A stretch of DNA of 64,000 nt from NCBI GenBank assembly GCA_005281725.1, contig SSBO01000003.1, positions 6,806,776 through 6,870,775 on the forward strand. Reading direction: 5' to 3'. Origin of the DNA: Wuchereria bancrofti. Lineage: Eukaryota > Nematoda > Chromadorea > Rhabditida > Onchocercidae. The notes beneath the pieces are model-generated. The model was not told the origin of the DNA and searched no databases. It worked only from the letters and a program-made list of their open reading frames with translations. The number at the start of each line of letters is the position of its first letter. The first letter of the stretch is position 1. Shown here piece after piece: positions 39,001-53,300 of the stretch. The position numbers and the translations under genes were made by a program.

Positions 39001-40846
39001 AAAAATTAAAAATTTTTCATATTCTAATTGTAATACTGACAATAAATAAGTTTGTTGAGTTTCCTTTCTTTTCTTCAATATAACCAAAATTTTCTTAAGC
39101 GGCTGGCATTTCCATCTAAAACATTACACTGTATTGAAATCTTTTTATTGATAATAATTATTTCAACAAATTTACCACAGACACACACATAGGCGCAGAG
39201 TATAAGAGACGGCGCGTGTTTTTGTTAAGAAATTTCAAGCATTTATTTTGGAAATCAAACAGAAAAAAAGAAAAAAGTCCATAAAATAAGAACCGAAATT
39301 TTATTTTGTCATAGAAAGGACTACTTTAACAACAACTTTTAAGAAGTATGCAATAATTTGAAAATGTATGTAACAAATTAGAGTACATTTCACTGTGCGT
39401 TACTATTATCCAACGAGTTATCTTGCTAATTTAAAAGTGCGAAAAGTTATTTAACTGATCAAAATATTCAAAATATTCCTAAATGTTATTCCATCGAAGG
39501 AAATTAAATTTGTTTTAATATATATTTGCAGTTCATCATTTAGAAAGATTATTGAACAAAATTATGAGTAACTTTTGATGATTCAAAAAAATGATATCTT
39601 TATGATTCAGACTAAATGACTTCATTTCCAAATGGAAGCTTTCGTTTCTTAGTGGTAGTGCCATTCAAATCACACAAAAGAAGCATTTACTGAAAGTTTA
39701 ACCTTTTTTAGATTTTTAATTATTTTTCTAACTAAAATTTGAAGTTAATATTTAAAAAATGACAGTGTTGAAAATATATTAGACTGATTGAGTCATTTCA
39801 ACAGATTTCATTTATGCAATGTCATAAATCATAGAAAAGCAATAAATAAGAAATTGATCAGATCAGTGTCATCAACATAATCTATCGGTAATCATTCTAA
39901 AATATTGATAATCTGGAATTCATTGATCTGATTTACTGTTTCAGTAATTTATGTTGAGATTTAGTACTATGTTGTGAAGAAGTGAAAAGGAATAGAATTT
40001 AACAATAAATTTTTGCTTGTCTGAGCAGAAAACACAGCTATTAGCTCTTTTTTGATAACTAAAAGTGTTCTCAAATGGAATTGTGGCAATGAATTTCCCA
40101 ATAATCTGTCTCAAATAATTCTTTGGTAAGAGAATTTAAGATATCTAAAATCAATTGCGATGCTAGTGGTAAGTGGAAGAATGTCAACATAATCGCAAAA
40201 AAACTGAAAAATGAACTCAAAAAAAAATAATTATGGAAGTCTTAAATGAAGTTAAATTAGAATTAAAACTGAATAAATTGAAATGTTTATTGACAAGGAT
40301 GAAGTGAATCATTTTCCATTTAGTTTGTAATTAGAATTGATTTTTTTTTCTAACAGGTTTCCAAAATGAAACAACAAGTATTGCTTTACGATTAATCATC
40401 TTTGTTCAACGATGTATTTCATAAATACTGGTGAGATGAATATTCTGAATTTGTCTGGAATTTTAATTTTGCTAATTTATGGAGTTAAGTGTGAACAGTG
40501 TGTGAAGAGAGAAGAGGAGAATATCGATGAACAAAGAAGAATTAATTCACATTAGCTAAAATCCCTCGGGAAAGAAGAAAAGGAAATCGAATTCAGGGAG
40601 TAGATAGGACTGTTCAGATTACGGTATCAAGACAGTCAATTTATCATCCACAACGAATTCTTTCAATTTTTTTTATTTCCTTTAAGAATTTGACCAATTA
40701 ACAATCTCTTTTTATATCCAACTCATTGAGTGGATCTAATATTTCATTGAATTATTGTAATCAAATTATTCCGATTAAGCATTTATATTTCGTTCAACTT
40801 CTATATTGTTATCAAAATAAAACTTTAATTCTCTTTATGTTATCAT

Positions 40847-40924
40847 ACTTGTCACAAATAATTTGTAAATTTGTCGATACTTGTCACAAATAATTTGTAA
40901 ATTTGTCGATACTTGTCACAAATA
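40847..40924. repeat. 32-bp tandem repeat, about 2.4 copies
   Basis: Units at 40847-40878 and 40879-40910 are identical, followed by a 14-base partial unit. Each unit starts ACTTGTCACAAATA. Confidence 0.95.
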
Positions 40925-42083
40925 ACATTCTCTAGCAGGGCAGTAATTTGTTACTATTTTGAGACTACCTTCCGCACTACCGATACAGTGTTGATTATTG
41001 TTATTTTGCTTATGATTTTTTAGTTGTCATTATCTTTGCTGAAATTTGCTAAATTTTATTTTGAGAACTTTTCAGTTTAAGAAAAAACATACCGGAAATA
41101 TACAGTAGGACAGATATGATCGAGTGCATTATTAATTCGATCGATATCTAATTCTGGTTGACTCTCATTCTCTCGAAAAGTTGACATATGTTTTGGAAAC
41201 TATTTAAAATTATTAGTTATTGCAGTATTGCTGTGACAAGAACACAGATATAAGAGAACAAAAATGATTTTAAATGATCCATGTAATTTATGATAATTTC
41301 TTAATTTATGAATAGCACAAGTGATAGTAACAACAAAATTGCTTCAATAAAAAATCAAAATGCATCGGTGAGCAAAAGAAATAAGAAATAATTATTTGAG
41401 CCTTTTAATTTATTCTCAATATAAATTGAATCCTGTTAAAGTTTTTCATTTTTAATTTTTTTTTAAAATACGAAACATTCGGATTTATTGGTATTATATC
41501 ATAAAATTAATAGTGATATGATATCATAGAATATCATCGATATCATCTGTTATATAATTTCGAGTTTCATTCAATAATTGAATTATTTTTTAGGAAAATG
41601 AATTTTATTTCACGCCACAATACAGTTCCCGCCTAATCTCACAATATGATATAATATCTTTTACGAAATTTGTTGAAATTTGCAATTTAAAGAAAAAATC
41701 TTTTTGAAAAAAATAACTCTCATAAAACAGATGGAGATAGCTTGAATTAACACGCAATATAAATTAAATTCTAGATTTTCGTTGAGATAAATTAAATTAA
41801 ATGGTGACATGTGATTTGACAGTCTAATAATTTAAAAGATTTTGGAAGACCTAAATTAATTTAAGCAATTCAAATCGAAATTAGTTTGAAGTCAGTTTAG
41901 ATTAAATAGTGTTACATTATATTTTTTTTAATAAGGAAGGACAAAATTTCACATATGCTTTTTGCAAACGTCTCAAAAGTTTGGCTGAATTCAAAGCCAA
42001 TGACACAGCTGCCATCCACTTAGAACTTAATGCTACAGTTTATAATTATTTCTTTTTAAAAATATTATTTTTTGCTTTCCTTC

Positions 42084-42086
<3 letters not shown>

Positions 42087-42123
<37 letters not shown>
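42087..42123. repeat. 37-base poly(A) tract
   Basis: Uninterrupted A run. No element body is recognised beside it, so a retroposon tail is not shown. Confidence 0.95.
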
Positions 42124-42124
<1 letters not shown>

Positions 42125-44331
42125 AACACATGGCATCAATATGACGTTTTCCGAAAATATTTGGCCGTTCCGGAATTGTGTTTTCTGTATTGAATGAAAA
42201 AGTAATATTACATAACATAAATTTAATATGTTTACTAGTGCTTTGTATATTTTATTAATAAATTCTTAACAATACTGATCAGTTGTTATTTGTTAGTTTT
42301 CATCTGAAGTATGTTCATTATTAGCATCAATCCCTGAGCGCAATCTTGAAGATCAATTTGAAGGCTATGAATAGGCCACAATAATTGTCAGAGAGAAAAA
42401 AGCTTGTCCAATCCTCTAGAGTTCCCAATTTTTTTTCTTCTTTCTTTGCTATATGATTTTCTTCTTTCACGCTATTAAGCAAACTAAGCCATAAACTAAC
42501 AAAAGCATTTCTTGGCTAATTCTTATATGAGCTCTAAATCAGTTCCATTTTAGCAGCTATCACTATTATCATACATTATTATCATTATCTTTTTGCATTT
42601 ATTACTCCTTTATTAATTAATAGTTGAAAAGTATTGAATCTAAGAAGAGGTACTAAGAAATGAGCAAAAACAAGAAGCGGAAATGTTACAAAGGTTGTTA
42701 TCTTGCATTGTATAATTTCAATAATTCATAAAAGGCAGAAAAAATATACATTGTCTTACATAGAAAAGTTCAGTTGGATAACGAATTTCATTCAATTCTC
42801 ACCAGAAATTTTTTTATGGATTTGTTAAAAGAGATTCTAAAACTTTCAAATATTGCGCTAATAATATTTAAGAATTCTGCTCTTTCACACAAAAACAAAT
42901 TTTTATCTTTGATTTTTCAAAAGGAATTCTTTTTTTCAGCATTTATCGAAACAAATATAATATGGAAATAATTCTTTGAAAAATTAAAAGAAAAAAACTT
43001 GTAGAAAAATATGAAAATTAGCTTAATCTATAAATCAAATTTACAGTATATAAAGATGATGCTCCAAATATTTGCATTAAGCTAATAAAATAAATTGTCC
43101 GAACTGAAGATGTATTGAATCTTCATATAGCAGTAACAGAAGTAGATAATATGGCAAATGACTTATAGGATAATGCATAATTTAAAAAGTTGAGGGGGGA
43201 TAAAAGTTAAGTTAAAATGATAAATACAAATTTTAGATAAGTCAAAAAAGGAAACATTTCGAATTGAGTAAATCAGATATTTTAGTTCGTTGAAGGGATT
43301 GGTTTACATTACTTTGAACACAAATAATTTTCTCTTTTTCAGTAAACATGAAATATTTCTATTATCATTCATATCGGAAGCTAATCGACCATTTTCCGGA
43401 AGTAATCAATAGCTACATGCCATCCTGAACTTTTAATTGTGAGACAAAATTCAATATGTCCAATGTTAACGGTCAATTGAATCAACGATTTATCATTTTA
43501 TATTTCAATAGCTTATTGCAATAGAGCAATAGAATACAGATACACTACGCTAAGGTATATATGAGGCGTGTTTGACTGATTGATAGGATGAGAAATTGAA
43601 AAGCTTTACTTAGGAGAGGCCATTAAGCCTTCTTAGAGAAGCAATAGTCACTTCATATTTATTATAGTTTCAATAATTTGCTTGATACGATAAATGTACG
43701 GTTGAGTTCATTTTGAAGTCTTGGCTTAGTGAAAGAAAATACGCCGCGATAGTAATAATGCGCCGGGTTGACAGCCCTATTGCGCTTCCTTCCTTCCTAA
43801 ACCTAAACGAACCGTTCCTTCCTTCTTCATTCGTTTCACTTATATCATTGCCAAATAACACAAAAAGGCATAGTATTCTCAAAGGATTACTGCCTTACTT
43901 CTTCCTTCTGCCACTTTTGCAATCGTTAACCCAAACAAAAATATTGAGACTAAATTCTCTCGAGATCGGTCAGATATTTCCTCTCTACTACTGTGAGATG
44001 GTTTATCCCTTTCCAAATATACTTACTTCATTTTTAGCTTGCAAATTTTGAATATTATTGATGTTATTATATAGGTAGGTAAATAAATAGGTAGTAATCT
44101 CATATAAATATATCAGAGTCTATTATTACGTAAATGAACTCGCTTTTATCGTTGCTTTGCTTTATGCTATACAATTTACATCAACCATAAATAACTAATT
44201 CCCTTAAATGTGTTATTAAATGTAGAATATTGATTAGTTCCGTTTAAGCTTTACAAATTTGCAAAATATTGAAAAGTTCTGCTTATCATTTAATGATACG
44301 ATCATTTTCTTATCAATGATCTGTCTTCGGA

Positions 44332-44341
44332 CAAATTTCAG
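44332..44341 (+). promoter_or_regulatory. Acceptor upstream of the MARCH start codon
   Basis: CAAATTTCAG ends 40 bases before the ATG at 44382. No upstream coding exon was found, so it is either an SL site or the end of a 5' UTR intron. Confidence 0.4.
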
Positions 44342-44381
44342 TTTGTGCCTTAAAAATAATTATTTGACTGAAAAGGAAGCA

Positions 44382-47300
44382 ATGTACAATGCATCAGGAT
44401 CTTCAGGATTTACCGGTGGAAAAGGAGTAAGTATTTCCGAACCTGTTATCATAAATTATACCAAATGTCAATTAATATATTTACTACCGAACATTTCCTA
44501 CTTAACTGTCAAATGATTGATAAATTTATCTCTCATACGAACAACATTTCCAGTCATGAATTTCCAGTATGGATTTTAAATAAATTATCCATGCAAATTA
44601 GAAACAGTGCAGCTAAAAAATTGAAATTGAATTAAACATTTGAAATAAAAGAAAAGAATAGGCTCATAAAAAAATGAAATAACTTTTAAGAATCTGAGGA
44701 AAATATTTATATTATGCAAAATTGATTTCTCATCCAAGCTGAACCATTAAAATGATCATCCATTCTATTTCTCTTATTTGACCTTTAATGAAATCATTTT
44801 TTTTCTTTTTTTCAAAAATCATTTTTGATGGCTGATGTAATTGTTTAATCTATTTTTTACTAGCCTCTATGATTTAAAACTATCTGTTAAATTGATTATG
44901 AATTAAATATCTGAAAAATTTTCACTGGTAGTTCTTTAGCTCAGCTTTCTGACAGCTTTCTGTCAAAAATCATTTAATTATTTAGTTTCAGTTACTGTTG
45001 AGACTTACTGTTCACACTTGTGTCGAGAAGATTTCCCGTCTTTTTTTTTTATTTTTAATACAAAAAAGTTCATTAAAGCCTAGTTTTTTGCTCTTAATCC
45101 ATTTTTCCGGAACATAAAATACGATAAAAGAACTAGAGCTAATGGATAAAATTTCCTTCAAATGAATGTTCCTTCATATTTTCCTCTTGTTATTGAAAAA
45201 AAAAATAGCAAAAGACATTTTAAGTCAGATTTCAGTAAAACTTTAAACTGAAATAGTGTATTCAATGTGAAGGAACAAGTGATATCATCAGATCTAACTA
45301 ACAAAACCAAATTTTGATTAAAAAAAATTGTTCACCAATAGCACAATTTCATTTCACGAAAAAACAAAAAAAAAAAAGCAATGAAATGCATCAGTGGTAA
45401 AATTTTGGGAAGCAATTCAGAGAAAGGAATGTGATTACTCTTCCGAAATGATTTTTTATGTTTAGTTGCCTCATCTGAACGAAATCTAACGACTGCTTGA
45501 TAAAGTGCTAAAATAATAGTCTGACGATGAACTGAAAATGTATTTCCAATAAAATGATGAATTGATGGGTCAATAACACACAACTAAAAAGTTGAACGAA
45601 TGACAAGAATATTTGTCGTAACAATTAGTGATACAATTTTTCATATATTCCTGTTGCAATGAAATTGTGAGACTTTTAATTAATTTAATAAGTCTATAAG
45701 TTCTATAAAGGATAGCCTATGATTCAATTGATGAGAAGAGAAATTTCTTGTGCCACTCTCATTTCCTTTTTCAATAAAACTTTTGAAATATAAATTACTG
45801 TGTGAACTATTATTTAGTTTTATTAGCCGAAAATCAAAACATTAATTAAATTGCTTATGCAAGATGAGTTTGAATGATGATTTTTCTTTTTTTCTTCTAA
45901 AAGAAAAAGATCTGTTCTTATTCTTCTATTATGAAATTTAGCGACGACCTACTGCTTCAAATTCTGATTATGCAGTATCATCCGGACAGTTGCAGTCTCG
46001 TTATGTGGTACGTAAGGTATGTATTAGTAGAGTTTTTGCTTTGAATAGCATTTTGTTAAAATTTCTCGCCAACAAATTTAATCGGTATGTTTCAAAATTT
46101 GAAAATTTTCCAGTTTTTTCATTGAATTTGGCTCAAATCAAGGGATCAAAAGTGAAATAAAATGAAGGAAGATCGTTTAAGCGGTGGGTATTTATGAGAT
46201 CATTTGTATTTAAGATATTAAGACACAGTTCATTTCACTAAAATTATTTCAGAAATTATTTTCCAACCTTTCATTGTTGATTTAAAATTTATTTCGAATT
46301 TAGATTTCCGGTATGCACGGTGGCCTACATGAAATTGGTGAGACTAGTAAAAGCAATGAAAATTTTAAAGGTATGATGAAAAAAAAAGTAAGGGTAAAGA
46401 AAACTATCACAATATTAGGATCATAAAAGCATCATATTTCTTCAAACAATATTGTAATTTCAGCAGCGACTTGCTAAATGAGCCTTTTGAGCTTCAACAT
46501 TTTTTAACTTAAGATAAAAGCTTGAAGGAGAAAAGTACAAATGCACTAGTAAAGACTTTCTTGAGGAAGGTTGTAAGATAAAATTTTGCTCACTTTTCTT
46601 TGCTTTTCTTTACACCTTACTTTTACTGAAGTAAATGGAACTATTAAAGGAGTAATAATTATAAGCCTTCAAATTTTTGATTAATTCTTAGTTCAGACAG
46701 TCTGAAAGTCTGTGCAACTAATGCATACTTCGTCGCCTTGAATTATCTAAATGTATTATTATTCGTCATACAAATTTGAGTTTCATTTTCTTGTCGATCT
46801 CTCCAGTAATAGCAAACATGAATCTATTAATTATTACCAAGTTTAATTCTTAATGAGCCACAATTGGGACATCAAACAATTGAACAATTGTCACACAGAC
46901 ACACACATACACACATACATACTTTACAACTCAAATTAAATTCAGGGATTTTTCCTGCAAGTGCAAATTGAAATTTCAGAAAAAGAAAGCAATGATTTTG
47001 CATTTAGTTGTAACAAGCAATGAAAAATGACCCTTTTGAGAGCTAAAAAATTTAGGCTTTAAAGTTTAATGATGAATGATGCATGGGATATCATCGATTA
47101 GGCGAGATAAGAGTAATCTTTGGGTGCAAGTCGAGGAACGTTATAACATCTGTTTCCTTCGTTAAAATCCCAATATCATCAGTCTTCATTGGAGTAGCAA
47201 ATAATTTATAAATGGAAAAACAACAAATGCTATTTCAACAATAAAACTATCAAAGTATAAAGAAACTTTTCGTTACAATAACACAAATTATATCATTTTG

Positions 47301-50300
47301 TGTAATCTTAGAAAAGTAATACAGAGAAGATTTTCCAGAAAAATGCGGGAAAAATTATTACATTCAACTAAACAGTAATAAATAATTAATGGTATAAAAT
47401 TTTTTTGTCCTTCCAGATTTGCTGAATTCGAAATTATGCATTTCATTGAGAGTCCCAACAATATATCGGATTTCATTTTCAGCTATTCAGGATATTTTTC
47501 AGATTTAACAAGGAAAGGCTACTATGATGGTCGAAGGTTTAGTGATGATTGTCATTATTCGTTGTGTGTTAGAACGTTGGATCGGAAGGAAGTGCAACGC
47601 AATGGATGTAGTCATGTATCAGATAATGGAGCATTTTGTGAGATATGCACTGCATATTCATTTGTTAATGGTACTCGCCTGAAATTTGCCGATCAGGTTA
47701 GTATGAAATTTTAATCAAGAGAATATTCTGAGAGATAATCTATAGCAAGAATAATTTATAGCAAAATAATCCATTTTCTAATTAATTAAGAATAATCTAT
47801 AGCAAGTTTTAACTTTGTTATTGAAATTTCAATTATAATTAATTAATGAATGCTTTGCTATAATCATTTTTTTGTGAACTTTTGGGATTTGCATAAATTG
47901 ATAAATTAATCAATTCTCTCTCTTTTTTCCAGCATTTTTCAATTTCAGTAAAAATTTTGTAAAACTGATGAAGCTGCTGTTCAATAATGAAATAAAAAGA
48001 ATTTCAGGTGGCGGTTTTTGATTCAGGTACACTTCATTCGCTTACAGTAACAGATTGCAGTACACTTTCACCGAATGAAACAGTAATCGAGAAATTTTGT
48101 CGAATATGTCACAGTTTTGGTAGTTCTGAGGATCCGCTCATTTCCCCGTGTCGTTGTACCGGTTCCCTGAAGTACGTCCATATATCATGTCTCCTAGTAA
48201 GTTTCTACCAATTAGTTTAAATCTGAAAATTTCAATGAAAATTTGCATAATTGCTGTGGGACAATTTCTAAAATGTGTATTCATTGCATTAGTACTTCTT
48301 CTCTTACCTTTTCTAGTAAGTTTCTACCAATCAGTTTTTTCTCATCGCATAAGTTTAATTACAACCAAATATTATTATTTCTGTCACGAATTTGGTTTGA
48401 TAATTCAAAAATGATTCAAAGCAAAACAATGAATTCATACTGTTTAGCACTGGTTGACAATTTGTGCTCATAAATTGAAGCGTCCAGCAATATGTGAACT
48501 TTGTCTTTACAAATACCGCCTACGAAATATCATCGATGTAAGTCAGTATCAATCAATCAATTAATCAATCGATCAATTAAAATACTGAAGTGACATTCTT
48601 AAAATACTGAAGTGACATTCTATTTTCTCTTCTTCATTTCAATGATACAACAAGTGCGTATGTCAACCATTCGAGTTGTCATTGCACCATTCATAGCTTT
48701 ACAAAATCACAAAAAGGTATAGCAAAAACTTTCAGTGGCAAAATTTACGTTTACCATCGATTTCAAGATATGACTTACGTTATCTGATAGTGTTTATCAT
48801 AGCTGCTGCGCTAATGTTCTTATCTTCAATTACATCACTGATTTGTTTTTGCATTGAAAAGAATTTAGAAAAAAACAACAATACGATGCAGAACAATCCG
48901 TTCGTTTTCTCTTTTTTCTTTTCATAATGTTTTTTTTTCTTCTAAGGAAAACTGCAAAAATAATTGAAATCAATAATTAGAAAGATTTACATTTTCATAG
49001 TGTGTGCTATTTCAGGAAACAAAGTAAAGTCTCTTTAAGCTTAAGCTTATTAGACATAAAATACGCTTTAAAATTTCTTTAAGTCCAATATTTATGATTA
49101 AATTTCAGTGGAACAATTATGAAAGGAAATGATGGCAAGTGGGAAACTTTATTCAACTCATACACTTTTCTTCCCGCATTTCTCTTCTTTCTATCACTTT
49201 TTGTTGCAATATATGCTCATATCAAGGCTAATTATTCTATTTATTACTTCTAATTGTCCACAATTAATTACTCTAACTGAATTGTTTAAGAATAATTATT
49301 TGAATTACTTGAATATACTTATGAATAATTACTTGAGTACTACAATAAAAAGTTTGTGGATATAAAAAGATTATTCGAATTTCATAAATTTTTTAAAATT
49401 CATATTTTTTTCAGACAAACACTAGTCTAATAAGATATTTATATCGTTTGTGGATTAATAATCAAAATTGGATAATAGAGGAATATCGACCAAGCCGTGA
49501 TCAACGTTACTGTCATAAAATGGAAGAACTTCGAAGACGGTTGAATGGTAACATATTTAATTGATCGTAATTAATTTAGTTGAAATATATTGTTAACAAT
49601 ATTTTCACAGTAATGATAATAATTAATCTTAATAATGACACATAAAAGATTTCAATAAATTTTAAGGCCATTTAATAAAGCCTTTTTCTGTGCCACTTTT
49701 TCTTTTTCATATTTATTTCAAATTAGCATTTCTATGCTAGCATATATTAGCCTAATTTTCTTTCTTTTTTTATTTCCTCAAAACATCCATTCGTTCATTC
49801 ATTCATTCACTTATTTTCATCACTCTCACAGCATCAATCTTTTCTCAACTTTGTTCTTTTTAACTGGTTCCGTTGCTCTTTCCTTTCATTGACCTTTCCA
49901 TATGGTTTAAATAAAACAAGGAGAAAAGATTATTGGTTGTAATGGCATTGATAAGTGTTAAGTGATAAAATAATGAAAGTATTAGTGATTACGTTTCTTC
50001 CCGACAAATATATGTTCCGCGCTCTTCGAAATGCAATACTGTTAAAACATATCTATTTCATAATAATGAAGATTATGTACTGATAATGTAATGATATGAT
50101 AATAAAATGAGAGATTTAGTAGTGATGACACTAATAATAACAATAGTAATAATGACAACAATAATAATAATGTCAATAATAATAATAATCAGTCGAATGC
50201 AATGGATTTAATGAAATGCCCTTATCATACATAATACAATATCTACAGCAAGAAGAATTAGATTAATCCGAAACGAGGAGAGCAGAAACGACTGTTTATA

Positions 50301-53300
50301 TAAGTGTAATAGGGTTGAAAGTAGAAGGAGAATGGATCAGATTTTGTATTTATTGAAAAATGTATCATTCAGTTCATTTGCAACTTTTCTGAGAATATAT
50401 ATATTTAAATATATGCAATTAAATGATAAAAAAATAATTTTTTGGAACGATGAAAGCTAGACAGGTTGGAATAAACATGAAAATAGTACCAAATCATCAT
50501 CATCGGGTCTTTACCTTGCCGCATGTCTTTTTAATTTGAGCAAATTCACTTATCTAATTTTATTCTCATCAAAATCATTAAAGTATCATCATTTTAAGAA
50601 TTTATTTTGTTGATGCTTAGCAAATTAAACTTATTTTTTTATTGATATTTTTTTCAACGTTACATGTTTGTGCTCTTTCATTCTCTTTGATTGGAAAGCA
50701 CTGTTGCTTTATTGAGATATTTTGTAGAAATATTTAATACATTTTTTTTTTCGGTTTTGAAGCACATAAATCTCTTAAACTAAATTAGTTAGCAATGAGA
50801 GGGTATTTCCTGACCTTTACGCGATTTATGGATTTTTCGGGTAAGGAAGTTAAACGATGGATGCTTTTATAGTGTGTCTTTTTAGAAAATGACCATCTGA
50901 GCCCAATCTATTAAACATTCTCATGATGGCCTTAACTTTGGTCATTTTAGTCTTATTTAGTGATAGCACCAACAAATTAACGAAAAAACTAACTGATTAA
51001 AAATAATGCAATATTAATGACTTCGAAAATTACATTTTTACATAGTAGTGTTTAAATTTTAAGGGATATATAAAAAAATCACAAAAGATCATATAAAAAG
51101 CATCGATTAAATGTAAGGAATAGTTATAATTAATGAATTTTCAAGTTCATATTAGTGAATGAATTCAACTTTAAGTACATTACTCAAATGCGAATTAATC
51201 TGAAAATTTTAAAAAAAAATTTCAATTCTTTTGAGAAATTTCTAAACATTTTAAATAATTTTACCCACTCATATGTAAAAAAAGAATCTTGGAAAAATTA
51301 TTAGAAAATATAGAAGTAATTTTGGATAAGATTATATTAAATAAAAATAAGAAGATATGCAGATGTTGCTGTCATAGTCATTCATGTTTACTTCATATCA
51401 ATGATGATTTATTGCAATTTAGTTACAACAGAAGGAAATATAGGTACCTACGACATATCCGATATTGCGTCATTATCCATCCATTAAATGAAGGAAGAAG
51501 CTGCGCATTTCCACAACGTCTCATCTCATTTTGAGGAAGCAAAAAATTGTTCAATATTGCAACTTTCTGACAGCTAATTTTTGTACGGAAAAATTAAAAT
51601 GGAAAAAGAGAAGAATTTTTGTATCTTTTAGAAATATATAATATTCAAAAAGAGATTTGTTGATTGCTTTTTAATAGTTTTTGTTTTGCTTTTATTTTTT
51701 GTTTTCTTCATGAAGAAGTTGTACTTACATTTTTGAAATTTATTGAAGTAGTAGGAAACTGAGATTAAAGATGGATAATATCAATCATTTAAGTGTTAGA
51801 AGTTAGATAGGTTTTAGACTACTTCTAAGTATTAAAAAGCGACTAAGCTGGGATATTTGAATAGTAGCATTTCGACATTTCAAAGTCCTTTTTTGTTTTG
51901 CATGAAAAAAAATGGTTTTAAATTTGAATTGAGACTAAAGGAAATTTTGAAAGACGGAGAGAAAGAGAGAGAGAGGGAGAGAGAAGAAATAGACGGAAAA
52001 GAGAAAAATTAGAGTGTACAGCAAGGTATTAACTGCAAAACAAAAATGACCCCCGTTGTAATCCTTTCAGAAAATAATTGAGAGGGAAGGGTATAAATGT
52101 ATAGTCTAGCAGAATTCAGTCTAACAAAATCAAAGGAAGCCCACTAATCAAAACTTTGTTTATTTTCTCTTTATGAGACAAATTATCTCATCTCCTTTCC
52201 CTCCAGAAAAAAAGAAATTAATTATTTGTGAATAGATGAAAGGAAAGAATCTTCCCAAAGTAAGTCTTATCATATCATTGAGATAATTAGCATTCTAAAA
52301 GCATGTCTATCCAATTTTGACAATCTTTTCGTTATGAAAGTGTGGCTCATTCGTCTTCCTTCTTTCATTCATCCATCAATCATAAAATATTTCATTGTTA
52401 TAAGAAAAAAAAAAGCGCATTTGGTTCATTACATTTTCACCAGATGTGTCTTCTTCATCCATCGCTTTGTCTCTTCCATCGAAAGGATACGGAGTGAGTA
52501 CCTTATATGCTTTTTCAATTCATATGTTATCTTCTAGTCATATTCATTTCCAACATTGCTCAAAATTTATAAATTTTTAATTTATGTCTATTTCTAATAC
52601 ATCTATTTTTGATACGTCTATTTCTGAAGATAACAAAGAAAGGAAAAAATTTTTTACCACTTTGAATAATTATCAATTTCTTTTTCTTCTAATTTTCCTG
52701 GTAATTATTGTTTGTTATTTTCCTTCTGTGCCCAATTTAAGTCTTTGATTTTGCTTCATCAAAAAAAATTTTTTTGCGTATTTCATTTTCTGCAAATGTT
52801 CATGCTTTCTCATCCTCTCTTCATATGTTTTTGTTTGGTTGATGGCTGCTTTTGTGAAATTTATATTTACACTAAAAATCCTTCTCTCATATCAAAAAAG
52901 AAAATGAAAGAATTAGATCGAACAGATAGATATGTAATCGATACTTTCAGCTTCAATAATTAGAACAGCTGAGGTAATTTAAACAATTGAATATGACGAG
53001 ATGATTTCAGGTTGACTGTGAAAACGGAATAGTTATTCATAGTTATTCATAAATAATTTTTCTGAATAAGAAAGGACAGAAACTAAACAATACAGATCTA
53101 AAACATTAATTAAAAGCATGATAATGTAAGATTCATTTGTAATGCACTCTTTCAAATGATTTAATGATATTCGAATTTTTTTTCCAAAGAATTTGAAACA
53201 ATTTTTTATGGGTTTCGATTATTTCTTCTCACTTTTTTTTCTTTGGTCTTTTCACTTAAAATCTTAAAAAATATTTTTTCTTTTACCTTTGATGCTGTAA

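Larger units (their letters stand above)
33911..44331. other. 10-kb gene-poor AT-rich stretch
   Basis: No exon chain or recognisable domain on either strand. Short open frames (for example 43713-44051 plus) look like chance. The stretch becomes visibly more AT-rich after about 35.8 kb. It carries a degenerate TTTAAG-type repeat (35852-36040), a 32-bp tandem repeat (40847-40924) and a 37-base A tract (42087-42123). The SUZ gene 3' UTR occupies its left end and the MARCH promoter its right end. Confidence 0.5.

Noticed and set aside
43713..44051. 112-codon plus-strand frame before the MARCH start
   Set aside because: No domain, no splice partner and hydrophobic low-complexity content; probably chance in promoter sequence.
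48661..48718. Exon-like frame between MARCH exons 6 and 7 (reads [11 protein letters not shown])
   Set aside because: No acceptor in the right phase; exon 6 joins exon 7 directly in phase and matches the family.
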